Source: Apodospora peruviana | Lineage: Eukaryota; Ascomycota; Sordariomycetes; Sordariales; Lasiosphaeriaceae | Direction of reading: 5' to 3' | Length of the DNA: 64,000 bases | Assembly (NCBI GenBank): GCA_033439685.1 | Contig: JAUEDM010000003.1 | Coordinates: forward strand, 3,068,001-3,132,000 | Shown here: positions 38,893-50,328 of the stretch, piece by piece | How positions within the stretch are numbered: position 1 is the stretch's first letter | Layout: each line of letters opens with the position of its first letter | Notes under the pieces: model-generated | The model's database searches: none | Seen by the model: only the letters and a program-made list of their open reading frames with translations | Told to the model about the DNA's origin: nothing | Translations under genes and position numbers: made by a program

Positions 38893-41727
38893 CTACCACA
38901 CCGCCGGCCCAAACGTCTGCCCAGCAGGCAGGACAACCTGCACCGCCGACCCCTTAGCGTCCAGCGTGCCCTTGACCACGTCGTTGCCCCACCACAACGG
39001 TGGGTTGATCCCGTTGAGCGTGAAGGCAAAGAAGATGACCAGTGTGCTCAGCGCCAAGCCCAAATCCAGGCCCGACGATGTCAAGAAGTTAAGCCGGCTC
39101 CACCAGCCGAAATGCCGGTGGCGGATCACGTACTGGAACGCGAACCCGACGATGCCCCACGACAAGTAGTTGAGCGGCGTGGCCGGCGGGATGAAGCCGG
39201 CGCCGCCAAAGATCAGCGGTGCCATCAGGTACCGGATCGGCGACCGGGGCCACCGCCGGGCCGCCCACCAGATGATGATGGGTACAACCGCGCCGATCGC
39301 GAAGAACAAAAACAGGCCCGAGTAGATCTGCCCGGGGGAGAACATACGGCTGGGGCCAAGCAAGCCCCATATGACGGATGCTATCAAATGTGAGATATCA
39401 GATATCACAAAATTCTCATCAAACATTATTTATCGGGTAACAATAACAAAAAAGGGGAATAAACCACGAAAGGAAATAAAGACGTACCGGAAAAGAAAAC
39501 CTTGCCGCCAGGACAGGTAAAATGGTCCGTCTGCTCGGGCGTGCAGACGTCCGGTATTGTCTTGAGTGCGTAGTTGAGCGTCATGATCTGGATGAAGCAC
39601 GAGAACGTCGTCGCCACGACTTGCGCCATGAACATTGTCCTGGGCGGAATCTTCATGTAATGCCCAAACTTGAGATCAGACACAAAAGTCAATGCCTGCG
39701 ACATTGTGATGTAGCCAAATGTCTTGAAACTAAACACAAGCATAAGGCTGTTAGCGCATCTCTGTCTCACCGATTTCGTTTCTGTAAACTCACATCATGA
39801 GCGCCAACGGCCGGCCAGGCTGAATATACCCATATACAAACTCAGTCAGCACATTCAGGCCGATTTGGTTGTTCGTGACGGCCTGGATGATGCCAATCGG
39901 CAGGGCAAACCCAAACGAGATGAAGACGGCCAGCAGAAACGCCCACCACGTCAGGTTCGTAGGCCACGCGAGAATGGTTACGAAACCAATTGCCAGCATC
40001 AGAACAAAAAGCGACATGTACCACCACGTCGGCGCTTCTTTATATCTCCTCATCAACTTCATATGAATATCCGGCTTCTCGGTCGTGCTGTTCCTATACT
40101 GCCTCCATATCGTCTTTCCGTGATGCAGATACGTATAGACGATCAAAGCCGACATGGCCGCAAATGACAGCCCATAAGATATAGCAAATGTTGTGCTGTT
40201 ATTGCCATGTCTCTGGTCAACAATCCCGTCCTGTCCCGTCACTCACTCAGATATATCCGACAGAAAAACTTACCTGATAAACAGCGGCGAGTAACTCTTG
40301 TACGCCTCCTCATCGAGCCGAAACTCGGGCGTGAGGATACGGCTGACATTGTACGGCGCACCGGTGTTATCGTATGTGCCCGAGTCGCTCATGGGCAAGT
40401 ACCACCCATACCATACGTCGCCGTAATGGAGGCCGCTGGCGACGAATATGAAAAAAAAGGTGACGCCAATCATGGTGTTGGCAATGGCATACCAAGGCGG
40501 AATCAAAGGACTCCCAATGAATCCCGAAATCTGCGTCCAGTCAAAAGTAATCGGCAGCAACGACAAACCCGTCGTCTGCCCAAACAGCTGATTCACGACA
40601 ACATTATTTGGGAAAAGCCAAGTGACAAACGCAAACGAAGACAAAAACTGCGCCAGAAACCCGGGAACAAAATAGTACACAAACGCGCAGAACGTAACCA
40701 CCGCGAACCAGCGATACCGCGGCATCGACCCGCCAATAATCGTCGGATCTCTTAAGGGGTCATTGGTCTCGTACATGGCGTTCATAAGCGTCACCGACAC
40801 CAAATTGCCCGGCCAGATCATGGCGGCCGGATACACCAGAAACTTGCGCATCATGCCGGCGATGCCATACCCAAGACTCTGCGTCGAGATTGTCAGGAGT
40901 AACTGGAAAAGAATCCCAAAGTCTTGGTGATAAAAAACCATCTGCGCAAGAATGATATCGGTCGCGTACGCCACGGAAAACGACACGCTCGCCATCACCA
41001 CGATGATGGCGTGCTCTTTGATGTTGAACGGCCCCGGGTTCAGGCTCCATCTGACTCCGAAAGTCTCGAACTTACGTGACGGCAAAAAGCGTGCCCAGGC
41101 GTGTCCGATCGGCCAGGCGATAATCTGGGCGATCAGAGCCCCCAAGCTGATGGATGGACGCCGTAACGAAAAAAGCGTGTTCATCGATGCGCCTAAAAAG
41201 ATTAGCGACAGACCGATCGTCCATGCGCGGACGGTGTTGCATGGCAGATTCTCTTCGTCGTAGTTTCGAACTGCTGCACGAACTTCGGGGTACGGTGAGT
41301 CTTCTTCGCCTTCGTCTTCGGCTGCTTCGCCGGCGCCGCCATGATGATGGTGGTGCTTGATGCCATTTTCGTCGTCGTCGTCGATGACGAAACTAGCCCG
41401 GCTTGGTTTGAATGTATGTAGTTCAAACTCGTCGTTATCGTCGTCGCCGCCGATGGGTAGGTTGGGGTCTCTTAACAGGAGCTCGCTTTCGGATATTTCT
41501 TCTTCATCTTCGTCTGCTGCCGGTGCTACCAATCTTTCTTGACCATGATGATAGTGTCGGTTGTTGCTCGACTCACCGCCGCCGCCACCACTACCCCATG
41601 ATGTCCGGTGGTCTCGATGCGAGGAGTCGACCGATCTCCTGCTCAGTGACGGGCCGGGCATCACCTCGCGCCCGCTGACCGCCGGGTTACTACCACTAGC
41701 TGCTGCTCCGGATGGCTGGTGGGTCAT
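38893..41727 (-). CDS. OPT-family oligopeptide transporter
   Basis: The predicted product is 861 aa from four exons: 41727-40274, 40195-39794, 39729-39488 and 39380-38893. Introns of 78, 64 and 107 bp join in frame (SPLFI|S|TTFAISYG; PLALM|I|FKTFGY; KVFFS|A|SVIWGL). The first ATG is 41727; the frame stays open upstream but has only a GTG. A long acidic, Ser/His-rich cytoplasmic N-terminus precedes about 12-16 membrane segments. Hallmarks of the peptide-transporter (PT) branch are the NPG motif (SLNPGPFNIKEHA) and the KIPPR motif (HYMKIPPRTMF). Further family blocks are SYGLSFAA, CPGGKVFFS and FSPGQIYSG. Such proteins import tetra/pentapeptides or glutathione-like substrates with protons at the plasma or vacuolar membrane. 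The substrate here is unknown. Confidence 0.93.
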
Positions 41728-42920
41728 GATAGCTCCTGCTACCGCCCAGAAAGAATGAGCGAGAGAGAGAGATGGAGGGAACTTGAATGATGAAAACACA
41801 TGGGAATAAAGTGTATGGGTATCAAATGTATGGAGTGGGTAGGTATATGTTTAGAGACGAGATATTGTCGCGGTAAACAAGGGCACATGTGTGGTGCTTG
41901 GGTGACCATCAGGGTTCTCCGGTCCCTTCACTGTTGGAGATATATTGTCGCAAGGCCGGTACAGATGCCGATGCTATGAAGAGCCCGAATATAAGGTATT
42001 TATGAATCTGTATCGAAGTGTGAGTGAGTATCATGTCGCAGCAGAGAGAAACTGTTTTGTATCTGATTACCTAGAGATATTTTTGTAATCATCCGTCCAC
42101 CCAACAGCTCTACGTATCCATGATATATGATGTCAAATAGAAGACGATAAACAAAAGGTATATATATGAAAGAAACAACGTGGTCCGGGAACCCTGAAAA
42201 GGTTGCCAGTGTTGATCTGGACGTCGGACGGGCGAGCGAATGAGGTGGCCATCCGAGTCGCCAAGGCCCGAGTTGACTGGGGTCAGGGAGGGACCGTGCT
42301 TACAGCCAGTCCCGTTTCGGCGTCCTTTACAGCCCAAGTTATCACAGGAGAACTGGGCAAGTATTTAATTGATACAAGTCGTGTTTCTGGTCAAGTTGAG
42401 AAGGCCGAGATGGTTTCTCGAAAGATTCTTTTATTTTTTTTTTGCGGGGGAGGGGTTTAATTGTTGATCTGGCCAAGTTCCGGATCAAGCTGTCAATGCC
42501 CCTCAAGAGGAGCCTATTCAAAAGCCGGCCATCTCACTCAGACATTGTCTTTGTTCACTCCAACAAAGAGGAAAGCATGTAATTTTCAGCCATTGACCAC
42601 TGGCAGACATATGTCAAGTTTCTTTTGTACATATACCAACATATATTTACTATGGTACAATCGACTAACAGAGCTCGTTCTGGACCCTTTTAACGGCCTT
42701 GATACATCATAAGGTTGGAAGTGGGGTATGGCCAAATAACTCTATAGCTGCAACAGGAATACCAGATACGAAAGTTTGGCTTTGACGCGATACCATCTAT
42801 TTTTTTGCTACTTGTACCACTGAATAACGAGCCATCAGCTCGCCGACATAACTCCATACTTTCCACGCTGTCCGATGTAAATAAAGTTGACCCACGAAGT
42901 TCCCAGCACGGTCAGACCGC
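41728..42920. other. upstream region of the OPT gene and 3' flank of the glycyl-tRNA synthetase gene
   Basis: These 1.2 kb contain no supported gene. The part next to 41727 is the OPT promoter and 5' UTR, with a GA-rich stretch near 41759-41780. The part next to 42921 is the 3' UTR of the synthetase gene. Confidence 0.6.
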
Positions 42921-45392
42921 TCAGCTCTCCTGCTGCGTGAAAACAGGTAGTGACTTCTCAACATCCTCCCACGTCTGTGCGCCGTTTACAACTGCCTGGA
43001 TGGCCGCAACTACCTTATCCTCATCAGCCCTAACTTGCCGGGTTGAATCACGGTCCCGCAAGGTGATGGTGTTATCCTGGAGGGTTTGGAAGTCGACCGT
43101 GACAGCGAGAGCTGTGCCGAGCTCGTCATTTCTGGCATAACGCTTGCCAATACTTGCGCTAGAGTTATCGACACGGCAAGAAACACCGGCAGCCCTGAGC
43201 TTCCGAGACAGCTCGTTGATGAATGGTACGAACTTGTCGTTTGACGACAGCGGGACGATGAGGACCTTTGTCGGTGCCATGGCGGGAGGGAACGAAAGGA
43301 CACCGCGGGTCTCCTCGCCTCCTTCCTCTGCTCGCGTCCAGTAGTTGTGCTCGCAGAGGGCGAAGAGGAGTCGGCCAATGCCAAACGAAGGCTCGATGAC
43401 ATTTGGTGTATATTCCCGGATATTTTCCGTTCTGGTCTTCTGTTCGACCTTGACTAGGTCGATGCCAACTTCGACTTTGCCCATTTCCGGGACGTCCAAG
43501 GAAAACTTGCCGGTATCCGTAAGCGCCTTTGCTATCTGCTCTCTATGGTCCTGGGTTGTGGCCTCGAGAGCACTTTTACATACTCATTAGTTTATCTTCA
43601 CTTCAAGTTTTGATGGGCCGCTTGACAATTCATCAGAAGCAGTGGGGTGAAACTTTGGCAGAACCACCTAACGAAGCTACCCAGCCTCGCTCCGACAAGT
43701 TCTCTCATCAGAAGAAGACAAAAGTAAAAATCATACCTCTCCACGAGCTTGGCATTCTTCTTGAAGAAAGGGCCGAATTTCTTCTTGTCGATATCGACCT
43801 CCCAGCTCGTGATGATTTCCGGCGTCTCGAGTTGCTCGCGCACAACAAGAGGCTTGCCAGTCTGCTTGGTGTGGACAGCCAAATCATACGCGCTGCGATC
43901 AGCGCATCCAACACATTCTACCCAGCCGGCGGAGCACTTGACCTCTAGATCGTAGCAATCGGAGGCGTAGTGAGCCATTTCGTTGGCCATGTGCTGGCGG
44001 AACCGGATCTTAGTCATATCGATGCCGATCTTCTCAACAAACAAGCTGATGCGTGCCAAGAAATATCCAATCGTCTCGTTGTTGACGATACCTTCCTGTA
44101 CAGCTTTGCCAATGGCAATCTTCTTCACCGTAGTCTGACCAGCGAGCTGTGTGGGGCCGTCGAGAAGGGGGAGCTCAATATGCTCGACTTCGTGGAATCG
44201 GGGATGCTTCTTGCCGCCCTTGGGGTCAACGAAATGTTCGATCTCTGCCATGAGAAACTCCCGGACACGGAGCAGACCTGCTCTCGGCGAGATCTCATTG
44301 CGATAGGATTTGCCAATCGATGCAGACGCAAAAGGCATTTGGCCCATATTGTACTCGAGAAGCTTGGCGAAGTTCATAAACTGGCCCTGAGCAGTCTCAG
44401 GCCGCAGATAAGACGGAACATTGCTACTTGGGCCGATTGAGGTCTGGAACATGAGGTTGAAGGCAACAGGCGGGCTTGGCTGAAGGCCACTCTTGGGGTT
44501 CTTTAGGTCGTATTTCTTGATGAGTTCACCCAACTGGTCGCCGTCATAGTTGTCGATTTTGGCCAGAACCTCCTCGTACTCCTGGACCAAAGCATCGTCA
44601 AGTTTGACAGCCACCTCACCCTTGCCCTTCTTCTTTGCCCGCTTCGGATCTTTGTCTTGTGCAGTCGCCTGAGTCTCTAGACCGCGGGCTTCCTTGTCGC
44701 CTTTGAGTCTGGACTCGAGTACGTCCTCCACGAAGTGGTCAGCTCGAAGGATATCTCCAGTCTTGGGGTCTTTGCACATCCAATCGGCGAACTTGTCGAC
44801 GTGGCCGCTGGTCTTGAGGACAACGTGAGGCGTCAGGACGGTGCAGTCGACTTCGAGCATGTTCTCCTCGACTAACACATTGTTAACGTCTGTCTTGCGA
44901 ACCCGAAAGGCGGAATGCCTTACTGATGAAGTGCTTTTTCCACGTGTCTATCAGATTTGACTGCAAGGCCGCGCCAGGCGGTCCAAGATCGAAGAGACCA
45001 GACACGCCGCCATAGATCTACCCAACCGCGCCCTGTTAACGATTTGCCCCGCATTGTTTGAATATTGATAATCCGCGTACCTCGAAGCTGGGAGTAAAGA
45101 ACATGCGCCGTCGCATAAGCGCGTCGACTGTGAGAAGTTCACATTAGCATTGGACTTCTCTCAACAACACCGATATAGTGGGGAACTCACAGGCGGCCTT
45201 ATCGAGGGGTTGGCCCTTGAGGGTGGTAGCGTCGGTCGACATCTTGGGTTTTGGGGGCACCGCCTTGTATTGTTGTCGGGTGGTTGTGAAGGTCCTTCGA
45301 AGGATTGAGGTTGTCAAGGGGCACGTCGAGACCACTGGGAATACCTGTAGTCCTTTGCTCCAGAGTGAGCTCCTGTATAGGTGGATGTGCAT
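42921..45392 (-). CDS. grs1: glycyl-tRNA synthetase, with alternative starts for mitochondrial and cytosolic forms
   Basis: The cytosolic form is 659 aa from ATG 45242. Exons from there are 45242-45191, 45127-45081, 45017-44924, 44871-43737 and 43572-42921; introns of 63, 63, 52 and 164 bp keep the frame. Class II motifs are visible: motif 2 (RNEISPRAGLLRVREF, about 255) and motif 3 (EPSFGIGRLLFALCEH, about 503). The C-terminal anticodon-binding domain (PTKVLIVPLSSNDKFVPF...RVDNSS) follows. An in-frame ATG at 45392 adds 50 residues rich in Arg/Ser/Thr with no acidic residue (TTSILRRTFTTTRQQYKAV), typical of a mitochondrial presequence. Fungi are known to make both enzyme forms from one gene by alternative initiation, so the span here starts at 45392. 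Confidence 0.94.
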
Positions 45393-45782
45393 GGAATGGT
45401 TGCATGAGTCACCTGAAGATGCGACAAGTCATAGTAATCCGTACTAGGTGGCAGAGAACTGTCCAGCGAGAATCCAGTCCACACCGCCAAGATTCTGCCG
45501 TGTCGGTCCCTCCGTGTCCCCATCTCCCCCGCCATTTTTGCCTTTTTAACCCCTGAGCGGCTCAGCGTGCCGCCAAACCCCAAATTGCTAACACAGGTCC
45601 AACCCGACGTCAACTTCAACATGAAAGTCCCACTTGATGCTCCACGAATTCTCATCATTCGCCTCCATCGACTTCCTCAACGGCCGCTGGCAACAAACAC
45701 ACAATAAACCCAAACGGCAGAACTGTAGACGACAGCCTGCATCGATGAAATCAATAGCAGGAAAAGGTACCATGGAAAGATA
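45393..45782. promoter_or_regulatory. compact bidirectional promoter between GRS1 and the mitochondrial ketosynthase gene
   Basis: The two genes diverge from this 390-bp stretch, so it must carry both promoters and both 5' UTRs. No TATA box placed convincingly for either gene was identified. Confidence 0.65.
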
Positions 45783-47191
45783 ATGCGAAGGGTTGTTGTG
45801 ACCGGCCTCGGGGCTATAACGCCTCTCGGCGTGGGTGTTCGCCCGACCTGGCGCCGTCTCATCACCGGCGAGTCGGGCATCATCACTGTCTCTGATTTAG
45901 AGCCACGGGATAGGTGGCGCGACTTAACCAGCACTGTAGCTGGTCTCGTCCCCAAGGGAAGCATCTCCACAAACAGCTGGCGGCCCACAGACTGGATCGA
46001 TGGCGCCGAGCAGAGGCGCATGTCGCTTTTTACCCAGTATGCCATTGCTGCCGCTGAAATGGCACTCGCCGACGCCGGCTGGAAGCCCTCATCCCAAGAG
46101 GATCTAGACACAACCGGTGTATGTCTCGGCAGTGGCATCGGCAATCTGGAAGAACTGTACAACACTAGTGTGGCATACGAAAAAGACGTGAGGCTCGCCA
46201 AGTGACACCAGGAACCGCGTGGCAAAGCAACATAAGCTAAGATATCTGTTATGGGTAGGGCTACAAAAAGGTGTCTCCGCTGTTCGTCCCCAAGATACTA
46301 ATCAACCTGGCCGCCGGACACATCTCGATGAAATATGGCTTCCGGGGCCCCAACCATGCCGCTACCACGGCGTGCACGACCGGCGCACACTCGATAGGTG
46401 ACGCGTCCAGGTTCATCGCGTTTGGTGATGCCGATGTGATGGTCGCCGGCGGCGCAGAGTCCTGCATCCATCCCCTGACCTTTGCCGGCTTCGGAAGGTC
46501 GCGATCCCTCTCGACGGTGTTTAACCACGACCCGGCGTCGAGCTGCAGGCCGTTTGATAAAGATCGTGCGGGTTTCGTGGTTTCTGAAGGCGCGGCGGTG
46601 GTTGTGCTTGAGGAGCTTGAGCATGCCAAGGCGCGCGGAGCTCAGATTCTTGCCGAGCTGAAGGGCTATGGGTGCAGCGGCGATGCTCACCATATGACTG
46701 CCCCGAGAGAGGATGGCTCTGGCGCATTTCTTGCCATGAAAAGGGCGCTTATGAACGCTACCATCAAGCCAGCTGAAGTCGACTATATCAATGCCCATGC
46801 CACGGGGACACAGGTCGGAGACGCTGCTGAAGTTGCAGCCATCCGCTCGCTCATGTTGGGCGAGGAAGGCGTTGACCATGAGACCAAGATTACAGTGAGC
46901 AGTACCAAAGGCGCACTTGGACACCTTCTTGGAGCTGCTGGCGCCATCGAGGCGGTCTTTTCTGTTTTGGCTATTGCTGAAGTGAGTGAGATACAATTCT
47001 TATACGTTTCTATGTGCTAACAATAATAGAATATCCTTCCTCCTACATTGAACCTGCACAGCCCTAACGTAGGTGCTCAGTTCAACTTTGTCCCGCTTCA
47101 GGCGCAGGGGAAAGAGGTCAAGGTAGCCATGTCAAACAGCTTTGGCTTTGGAGGCACCAATGCTTCGCTGGTTTTCTCGGAGCTTGATTAG
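45783..47191 (+). CDS. cem1: mitochondrial 3-oxoacyl-[acyl-carrier-protein] synthase (KAS II / CEM1 type)
   Basis: The predicted product is 429 aa from three exons: 45783-46187, 46259-46981 and 47030-47191. The introns (71 and 48 bp) are both phase 0 and GT-AG. The N-terminus RRVVVTGLGAITPLG is the standard KAS start. Catalytic residues are Cys174 (ATTACTTGAHSIG), His315 (INAHATGTQVGD) and His357 (STKGALGHLLGAAGA), with the usual Lys352. The C-terminus has SNSFGFGGTNASLVF. It condenses malonyl-ACP with acyl-ACP in type II mitochondrial fatty acid synthesis, which provides octanoyl-ACP for lipoate. No long presequence is visible; in known fungal members targeting can lie in the first residues. 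Stand-alone KAS size (about 430 aa) excludes a cytosolic FAS module. Confidence 0.93.
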
Positions 47192-47775
47192 CTGCAACAC
47201 ACCCGGGGCTCCAATAAATCATTATGTATACTATTTACTCATACGAGTATACGTGTACTGTACTCAATAGTGTAATAATAGTTTCGGAAAGTTGGTTCCT
47301 TTGACGAGGGATATCATAATCCATTAGAGCGCTTGAAGATCGCAACTCACCAACACTAAAGATAGAAGGAGGTTCAACACGATCCAGGGATGTACCAATA
47401 TTGACAAATACTTGAATAGATCATTGATCCATTTCATTACCATTTAATTATCAGTAGGGTATCTGAAAGAATACCCAGGGGTCATGATATTACATAGTCC
47501 GTGTATCACAGGATTGAGGCCCATTCACGTATAACCCTAACCCATCAATTACTGTAGCGCCGCCGGCGGCGCCCTGCGTGGACGAGGACAAGCGCGTCTT
47601 GGCAAATATTTTTTTCGAGAACCGCGTCCAATTCCGGACGTGAACACATCCCGGCGCTCCGACCTCAGCTGCCCGGAGCTTAACATTCATCACCGCCAAC
47701 CTACCGATCAGAAGTGAAACCGCTTGCGCCAGACCCGAACCTTTGCGCAGAAAACATACCTCAATAATCGCCCAA
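47192..47775. other. intergenic, tandem gene spacing
   Basis: It contains the 3' flank of the ketosynthase gene and the promoter of the CBP3 gene. AT-rich near 47220-47460. No gene or repeat is recognised. The frame entering the next gene is open from a TTG at 47743, but the first ATG is 47776. Confidence 0.6.
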
Positions 47776-48900
47776 ATGGCTTGCCGCAGCTGTAAATCGA
47801 GCCTCGGACTTTTGCCCCGGAGCACAACATCCTCCTCTCCTTTATCATCCAATCTCCTCCGGCCGGGCTTCGTCGTCGACACCGGCTCCCAGTCATGCGC
47901 CGCCGCCAACGCAGCGGGTAGAACATTCTCCCAGTCCACACACACATCACAAAGCCAACATTACCAACAAGTCCGGCGGTTACATGCGACACGGCAATGT
48001 CGAGACGACAACCCCAAACCAAAGTTCAGCCTGGGACGGGCGATCAGGGAATCGGTCGGCTTGGGTAGGCTCAACACCTACGTGTCGTACGGCATAACGG
48101 AGCGGCTGGTCAAGCAGTGTATTCGCCAGGCGGACTACACCATCTCCAAAGAACTTCGGAAGAACGAAGCGGTCCCGCTAGCCGCGGATGGGGAGGAGAT
48201 TGGCGAGAGTACCGGCGAGAGCATATGGCATGATAGTAAGGACCACTCTGTCTCTTCTCCGTTTTATCAAGATTTTTGCGAAAATGAACAGGTCACTGAC
48301 ATGCGCAAAAATCTAGACTTCCACCTCCCCCCAACATTCAGCACCTGGTCCCACGTCACCATGCTGCATATGTACCTCCTCGTCGTCCGCCTGCGGTGCA
48401 TGGAAAAAGACACCTGGCAGCTGTGGCAGAACCAGCTGGTCGACCACTTCTTCCACGAAGCCGAGGTCAAGATGGACATGACGCACGATCTGTCGTCGCG
48501 CACCCTGCGCCAGCGCTACCTGCGGGACCTGTTCACGCAGTGGCGCGGCGTCGTGATGGCCTACGACGAAGGGTTGGTTAAGGGGGATGCCGTGATGGCC
48601 GCGGCCGTGTGGAGGAATGTGTTCAAGGCCCGCGAGGACGTCGACGTGCGCGCGCTGGCCGCCATCGTCAGCTGGATGCGCTCGTGTCTCAAGGTGCTCG
48701 AGCGCCAGGAGCTGGAGGACCTGACGTTCATCACGTCGAGCCTGTTTGCGAAGAGGGTGCTGGGCGAGCTGGCGGTTGTGGATATTCCATCAAATTCTTT
48801 GCCGAGTGTTGCTGCTGTTGCTCCTCAGCCGGCGATTGCTGCTGGAAAGGTGGCGGCTGGTAAGAAGAGTGCGGACCCGCCGCGCCTGTCGAGAAGTTAA
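47776..48900 (+). CDS. cbp3: ubiquinol-cytochrome c chaperone CBP3, mitochondrial
   Basis: The predicted spliced product is 347 aa, with an intron at 48236-48316 (GTAAGG...TCACTGAC...CTAG, 81 bp). The junction gives ESIWHD|N|FHLPPTFSTWSHVTMLHMYLLVVRLR, which restores the ubiquinol-cytochrome c chaperone domain. The intron is a multiple of three and has no stop, so an unspliced message would add 27 residues. The first ~100 residues are Ser/Arg-rich without a fold (SCKSSLGLLPRSTTSSS, HATRQCR), as for a mitochondrial presequence. The domain then runs to about residue 310 (YLRDLFTQWRGVVMAYDEGL). Cbp3 with Cbp6 binds the mitoribosome exit and newly made cytochrome b during complex III assembly. 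No Cbp6 gene is seen here. Confidence 0.9.
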   Translation: MACRSCKSSLGLLPRSTTSSSPLSSNLLRPGFVVDTGSQSCAAANAAGRTFSQSTHTSQSQHYQQVRRLHATRQCRDDNPKPKFSLGRAIRESVGLGRLNTYVSYGITERLVKQCIRQADYTISKELRKNEAVPLAADGEEIGESTGESIWHDSKDHSVSSPFYQDFCENEQVTDMRKNLDFHLPPTFSTWSHVTMLHMYLLVVRLRCMEKDTWQLWQNQLVDHFFHEAEVKMDMTHDLSSRTLRQRYLRDLFTQWRGVVMAYDEGLVKGDAVMAAAVWRNVFKAREDVDVRALAAIVSWMRSCLKVLERQELEDLTFITSSLFAKRVLGELAVVDIPSNSLPSVAAVAPQPAIAAGKVAAGKKSADPPRLSRS

Positions 48901-49122
48901 TATCTCTACAAACGATAAGCATATCTGTATCTAATTATCTGTATTATAAGTCGTTTGACTCGGTCATCGGGGTCGACCTGGTTAGCACGCACAGTTACCT
49001 GGGTTGCTATTGGTTACTGTATGTGGTTGTGCTGGACTAAATTCAAATACCATCTCCACGAGGATATCAGGGAGAGCCGGAATAAGTCTTGTGTATTGAT
49101 ACATCACGTTCCCTCTCAAAGC

Positions 49123-49788
49123 TCATACCCTCTCCCACATTTGAAACTCGTACCTCGTCCCATTCTCCTCCTGCACGCCCTCGGGCACTTGTTCCCCCAC
49201 CCACTCGTCAAATTTGTCCTTGGGACTCCGTTTCCAACTACCATCACCAACTCCTCCTCCTCCCCCTTCCCCATGCTGTTGAAGAGCCAAAGGAAAAAAA
49301 GTATCACACTCAAAATCCGACAACACCCTCGTCAGCAGAATCCGCTTCGTCTCTTTCAGCTTCAGCGCCGCGGCGTAGATCTGCCCGCCACCGATAACAA
49401 ATACCCTTCTCTCTTCTTTTTCTCCAGTCCGGAGATACGAGAGCGCCTGTTCCAGCGAGGGCGCCATCACCACACCACTCTCACCACAATTAGATACAGT
49501 TGCAGCGGAGTGGGCGCTGCGAGAGACGACGATATTCAGCCTCCCCTTGAGCGGTCGGAACCGCGGCGGGATGCTCTCCCAAGTCTTGCGGCCCATTATT
49601 ACTGCGTTCGGCGGACTAGTGGCATCTGATGACGACGGTAAGGTAGGTGATGACGAAATTCTCTTGGTGACGCGAGCGAAATAGGCCATCTCTTTTTTCA
49701 GGCCTGTCCAGGGCAACGTGCCGTTGAGGCCGATGCCCATGTCGCGCGTCGCGGCCAGGACGAGGGTGAGTTCGAGTGGTGGCGGCAT
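49123..49788 (-). CDS. dfr1: dihydrofolate reductase
   Basis: The predicted product is 221 aa from one exon. Motifs in order are LTLVLAATRDMGIGLNGTLPW (substrate loop), LKKEMAYFARVT (with the catalytic acidic residue of eukaryotic DHFR), NAVIMGRKTWESIPPRFRPLKGR (NADPH binding), LNIVVSR and RRVFVIGGGQIYAAAL. It reduces dihydrofolate to tetrahydrofolate with NADPH, for thymidylate and purine synthesis. It has a Gly-rich insert (GEGGGGGVGDG) near the C-terminus, probably a loop. The gene converges with CBP3; only 222 bp separate the stops, so the 3' UTRs may overlap. Confidence 0.96.
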   Translation of the reverse strand: MPPPLELTLVLAATRDMGIGLNGTLPWTGLKKEMAYFARVTKRISSSPTLPSSSDATSPPNAVIMGRKTWESIPPRFRPLKGRLNIVVSRSAHSAATVSNCGESGVVMAPSLEQALSYLRTGEKEERRVFVIGGGQIYAAALKLKETKRILLTRVLSDFECDTFFPLALQQHGEGGGGGVGDGSWKRSPKDKFDEWVGEQVPEGVQEENGTRYEFQMWERV

Positions 49789-50328
49789 CTTTGTCCTGAT
49801 GATATTTTTGGGGGATTGAAATAAGTAAATGAGAGCTGAGAAAGAAGATTTTTTTATGAAAATGCGTTTTTGAGGTAGAGGTATTTTTCTTCTTTAAAAT
49901 GAACGTGTTGTTGATGTTTGAAGTGAGCATAGCACCGAATGGATCAAGGGACGAGTCGAGACGTTTGAATCGCTCGAGGTTGAAAACCCAAAGGTGGGGC
50001 AGCCACACCTCGCCCCTGAACATCACGACTCCTTTTCCGGCGACTCATTTACTATATGCCGCCCTAACGGCGACACACTCAGAATCATAAAGAGAGAAGT
50101 GACCCCGAGAATTAGGTGTCTTATTATTACATCTCGACCTTCAGGACGCACTTCGCCCCGCTAAGGAAGTACCTACCTAAGCTGAGCAAGGTATCTACAA
50201 CTAAAACTACAACAAGCCAACCTACCTTCCCCAGAGTCTCCACGTGGGTAACAGATAATGGAAATATAAATCAATCGCTTGTTGCTATAGACACACGCAA
50301 GCAGGCTGTAACATGTATCCGAAGCCAC
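49789..50328. other. intergenic between DHFR start and YPP1-like stop
   Basis: Both neighbours are on the minus strand. The left end is the DHFR promoter, with T-rich and A-rich tracts near 49848-49896, and the right end is the 3' UTR of the YPP1-like gene. A TACCTACCTAAG motif lies at 50170-50181. No gene is seen. Confidence 0.6.

Noticed and set aside
41895..41925. TTGGGTGACCATCAGGG, resembling the 3' part of 5S rRNA
   Set aside because: The rest of the 5S sequence is missing on both sides, so the match is short and probably chance.
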